A stretch of DNA of 9,187 nt from Candidatus Methylomirabilis sp. (lineage in GTDB: Bacteria; DYJV01), in NCBI GenBank assembly GCA_020722945.1, contig DYJV01000077.1, positions 1 through 9,187 on the forward strand, in the 5' to 3' direction. How positions within the stretch are numbered: the first letter of the stretch is position 1; each line of letters starts with the position of its first letter. The notes below the pieces were generated by a model. The model was given only the letters and a program-made list of their open reading frames with translations, was not told where the DNA came from and did not search any database. Made by a program: the position numbers and the translations under genes. Positions 7,110-9,187 of this stretch are shown here, piece after piece.

Positions 7110-8204
7110 CTATTTTTTCATTCTAAGAACTGTAAAATACGGGAAATGGTCGGAATATGGTATTTCAAAATTTTCGGCATATACAGACTGAAAATTGTCA
7201 TTATAGAGTATGTAATCAATCCTATAAGGAATAAAAAATTTTGTAAAAGTAGTTCCAAATCCATTGCCTGATTCTAAAAAACTATCATATAAATCATCCG
7301 ATAAAGTTTGATAAGAATAAGAATTTGGTATATCATTAAAATCACCGCAAACAATGACCGGATAAGGTGAAGCAGTTAAAGAATCTTTCAGTATGGTTAC
7401 CTGCTTGGCGCGTTTATGATAGGCCGTATGCAACAATTTCAACAATGGCGTAACCTCATTAAAATTTTGTTTATCAATATTTTCAGAAATACTATCTAAA
7501 AAATTATATTCCTTAACGCCGAGATGAATTGACTGTAAATGACAATTAAAAACTCTGACCGTATCTTCATTCATTACTATATCCGTCATCAAAACAAAAT
7601 TAAATGATTCCTTAAATAATATCTCTTGTCTTTTAATGATAGGATATTTTGAGAAAGTAGCCATCCCAAAATGAAAATAAAGGTTTTTCCTTGGGAATCC
7701 TTCATGAATAAAGTTCACTTTCAATAATTCTGATAGCGTATCGGTAGTATTAAATAGATTTCTATCATCCATAACATATTCTTGAAAGCAAGCAATATCA
7801 GGCCCCACACTATCAATAAAGCGAATAATATTTCTACGACTATAGGCATTGTTTGTCCAATTATATAAATCAAAAGTTTTTACATTATAGGTTAATACCC
7901 GAATATCCTCCGTTTGAATATCTTTTTTGTCTGAAAAATGAAAAGCAAAAAAACGATGATGATACTGATACCCTCCCAAAATAATTACTATTAAAACATA
8001 GCGATATATTTTTTTTTTCATAAAAAAAGAAACGACAAGAAATAGCAAGTTAATAACTAATATTATTGGATAAATCAAAGCCAATATAGAAAAAAACGAC
8101 GAATACAAAGGATTAATATACGGTGAAAAATAGGACATCAGCAGTAATAGCAAAAATAAACTGCCAATAATAACGATGGCTCTATGTATAATTTTTTTAA
8201 TCAA
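7110..8204 (-). CDS. Membrane-anchored endonuclease/exonuclease/phosphatase family protein
   Basis: This 364-residue protein has three N-terminal hydrophobic segments (about 8-26, 36-61 and 67-80) followed by an EEP-fold catalytic domain from about 100. The metal-dependent phosphoesterase residues are in place: N107 in TYNVK, E142 in FQEY, H222 in CHLQS, D288 and N290 in GDFND, D330 in RIDYILY, and SDH at 351-353. It should therefore hydrolyse a phosphodiester or phosphomonoester, but this fold covers DNases, sphingomyelinases and inositol phosphatases and the substrate cannot be read. The start is TTG at 8202-8204, one base after the rhomboid stop codon, and no in-frame ATG lies just upstream. 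This suggests translation coupled to the rhomboid. The catalytic domain probably faces the periplasm or cytoplasm depending on helix count; three helices with N-in would place it outside. Confidence 0.9.
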   Translation of the reverse strand: MIKKIIHRAIVIIGSLFLLLLLMSYFSPYINPLYSSFFSILALIYPIILVINLLFLVVSFFMKKKIYRYVLIVIILGGYQYHHRFFAFHFSDKKDIQTEDIRVLTYNVKTFDLYNWTNNAYSRRNIIRFIDSVGPDIACFQEYVMDDRNLFNTTDTLSELLKVNFIHEGFPRKNLYFHFGMATFSKYPIIKRQEILFKESFNFVLMTDIVMNEDTVRVFNCHLQSIHLGVKEYNFLDSISENIDKQNFNEVTPLLKLLHTAYHKRAKQVTILKDSLTASPYPVIVCGDFNDIPNSYSYQTLSDDLYDSFLESGNGFGTTFTKFFIPYRIDYILYNDNFQSVYAENFEIPYSDHFPYFTVLRMKK

Positions 8205-8205
8205 A

Positions 8206-9096
8206 TTAATTATTAGATGAACGAAACAAAATATCTTTTTCTTCTTTGGTTAAACTATCATAACCGGATTGTGCCACCTTATCAAGTATTTCATCAATTC
8301 GTTGTTGGTTTCTATTTTTTTGTACATTATATTCCCAATCGCTTCTGGTCTTGTATGAATTATTATGGACTTTAAATTTTGGCTTTGGTTTAAAAGCATC
8401 TCTAAAAAAATCAAAGACTTTATTTAAGAATTCCGTAATATCCCTATTGGTATTCCTCATTTGATAACCAAACCAAAAACCGAAAACAGACCCCCCCAGA
8501 TGGGCAATATGACCACCGGCATTCCCTGACGAAATAGACAAAATATCAAATACGACTGTAAAAATAGCGACATATTTCAACTTGACAGGACCAATAAACA
8601 TTAAATAAATAATATAATCGGGCATATATGCCGACACCGCCAAAACAACAGCCAAGACAGCAGCTGAAGCACCTAATGCTTTGGCTATTGGTAACACGGT
8701 CTCAAAGACAGGAAACACATTATAGCTTATAATGTAAAACGCTGCCCCTAGTAAGCCACCAAGCAGATACACATTCAATAATTGACGATTAGAAAAAACC
8801 GTCAAAAAGATGTTCCCAAACCACCAAAACCATAACATATTGAAAAGAATATGCATAAATCCCTCATGAAGAAACATATACGAAATAGCTGTCCACGGTT
8901 TATTCAGCAATTCGTTGAGGTCTGCCGGTAATGCCAGATATTGAATAATAAAATTATCACCGTGCAAAGCAAAAAAGAAAAAAAATAAAAGAACCACTTG
9001 GACTGCTAAAAAAACAAGGACATTAATGAATAACAATTTAATCATCATTGATCCATGCTTAAACTGGGCAATAAAATCGTCAATTAATCTATTCAT
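8206..9096 (-). CDS. Rhomboid family intramembrane serine protease
   Basis: This 296-residue protein belongs to the rhomboid proteases, which cut transmembrane helices within the lipid bilayer. About six membrane helices span 18-210. The family marks are the HxxxxHxxxN-type motif in HEGFMHILFN (H77, H82, N86), the catalytic serine S144 in GASA, and the catalytic histidine, most likely H199 in AHLGG. The usual GxSG is GASA here, a tolerated variant. A charged cytoplasmic tail from about 230 ends in a conserved-looking segment, EILDKVAQSGYDSLTKEEKD (269-288), that I recall from Bacteroidota rhomboids as a small domain of unknown function (DUF6576-like). The ATG at 9096 abuts a dispersed intergenic repeat that forms its whole near leader, with no visible Shine-Dalgarno. 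It heads a tight run with the EEP protein (1-base gap). The substrate is unknown. Confidence 0.94.
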   Translation of the reverse strand: MNRLIDDFIAQFKHGSMMIKLLFINVLVFLAVQVVLLFFFFFALHGDNFIIQYLALPADLNELLNKPWTAISYMFLHEGFMHILFNMLWFWWFGNIFLTVFSNRQLLNVYLLGGLLGAAFYIISYNVFPVFETVLPIAKALGASAAVLAVVLAVSAYMPDYIIYLMFIGPVKLKYVAIFTVVFDILSISSGNAGGHIAHLGGSVFGFWFGYQMRNTNRDITEFLNKVFDFFRDAFKPKPKFKVHNNSYKTRSDWEYNVQKNRNQQRIDEILDKVAQSGYDSLTKEEKDILFRSSNN

Positions 9097-9140
9097 GAGT
9101 TTAGTCTATAAAGTTCATAAAGTAAAAAGTTTATAAAGTT
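9095..9140 (+). repeat. Dispersed intergenic repeat, copy 3, abutting the rhomboid start codon
   Basis: Bases 9095-9123 are identical to 2404-2432, and 9098-9140 match the reverse complement of 2608-2650 at 40 of 43 positions. The copy starts inside the rhomboid start codon (9094-9096 on the minus strand) and forms the first 44 bases of its upstream region. It shows the same ATAAAGT words at about nine-base spacing. A partner inverted arm, if present, would lie beyond 9187 and is not visible. Confidence 0.88.
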
Positions 9141-9187
9141 AATGCATTGATTATTAGAAAATTATGTTAATTTTAAAAAATTTATTA
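9141..9187. other. AT-rich end of the window upstream of the rhomboid gene
   Basis: These 47 bases are nearly all A and T. I see no gene, no clear TAnnTTTG promoter box and no hairpin. The promoter for the rhomboid unit may be in this stretch, in the repeat itself, or beyond the window. Confidence 0.5.

Noticed and set aside
6809-7126. Plus-strand open frame of 105 codons across the 5' end of the permease gene
   Set aside because: It lies antisense to a well-supported coding region, and its translation is rich in Ser, Asn and Lys with no recognisable motif. It is a shadow frame.

Overview
This is an AT-rich window from a chromosome that looks like a member of the Bacteroidota. Three things suggest this. 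Two gaps carry a match to the TAnnTTTG -7 promoter box typical of the phylum. Start codons lack clear Shine-Dalgarno sequences and are preceded by A/T-rich leaders. The rhomboid protease followed by a membrane-anchored endonuclease/exonuclease/phosphatase-family protein is a combination I associate with this phylum. I cannot name the genus.

Layout. Positions 74-2365 (+) encode a soluble hybrid sensor histidine kinase with three PAS domains and a C-terminal receiver. It converges on a block of six genes that are all on the minus strand and read from right to left. These are: a rhomboid protease (9096-8206); an EEP-fold membrane protein (8204-7110) that begins one base after it with a TTG codon; a MacB/FtsX-type ABC permease (7084-5840); carbamate kinase arcC (5773-4820); ornithine carbamoyltransferase (4797-3799); and a TerC-family membrane protein (3714-2662). 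The spacing suggests three transcription units: rhomboid-EEP-permease; arcC-OTC, with its own candidate promoter at 5797-5804; and terC, with its own candidate promoter at 3751-3758 followed by a small hairpin in the leader.

How the genes work together. ArcC and OTC are consecutive enzymes. OTC can phosphorolyse citrulline to ornithine and carbamoyl phosphate, and carbamate kinase then recovers ATP from the carbamoyl phosphate. No arginine deiminase is present here, so the pathway is incomplete within the window. The rhomboid, EEP protein and permease are all membrane proteins of unassigned substrate. TerC probably handles a metal ion such as manganese. The kinase has no adjacent response regulator.

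The most unusual non-coding structure is the 296-base gap between the convergent kinase and terC genes. It holds a 26-bp perfect inverted repeat (2407-2432 and 2625-2650) enclosing a long imperfect hairpin. A further copy of the repeat lies directly on the start codon of the rhomboid gene at 9095-9140. This looks like a dispersed intergenic repeat family. The coding content is otherwise ordinary housekeeping and accessory metabolism, and I saw no convincing new multi-gene system.
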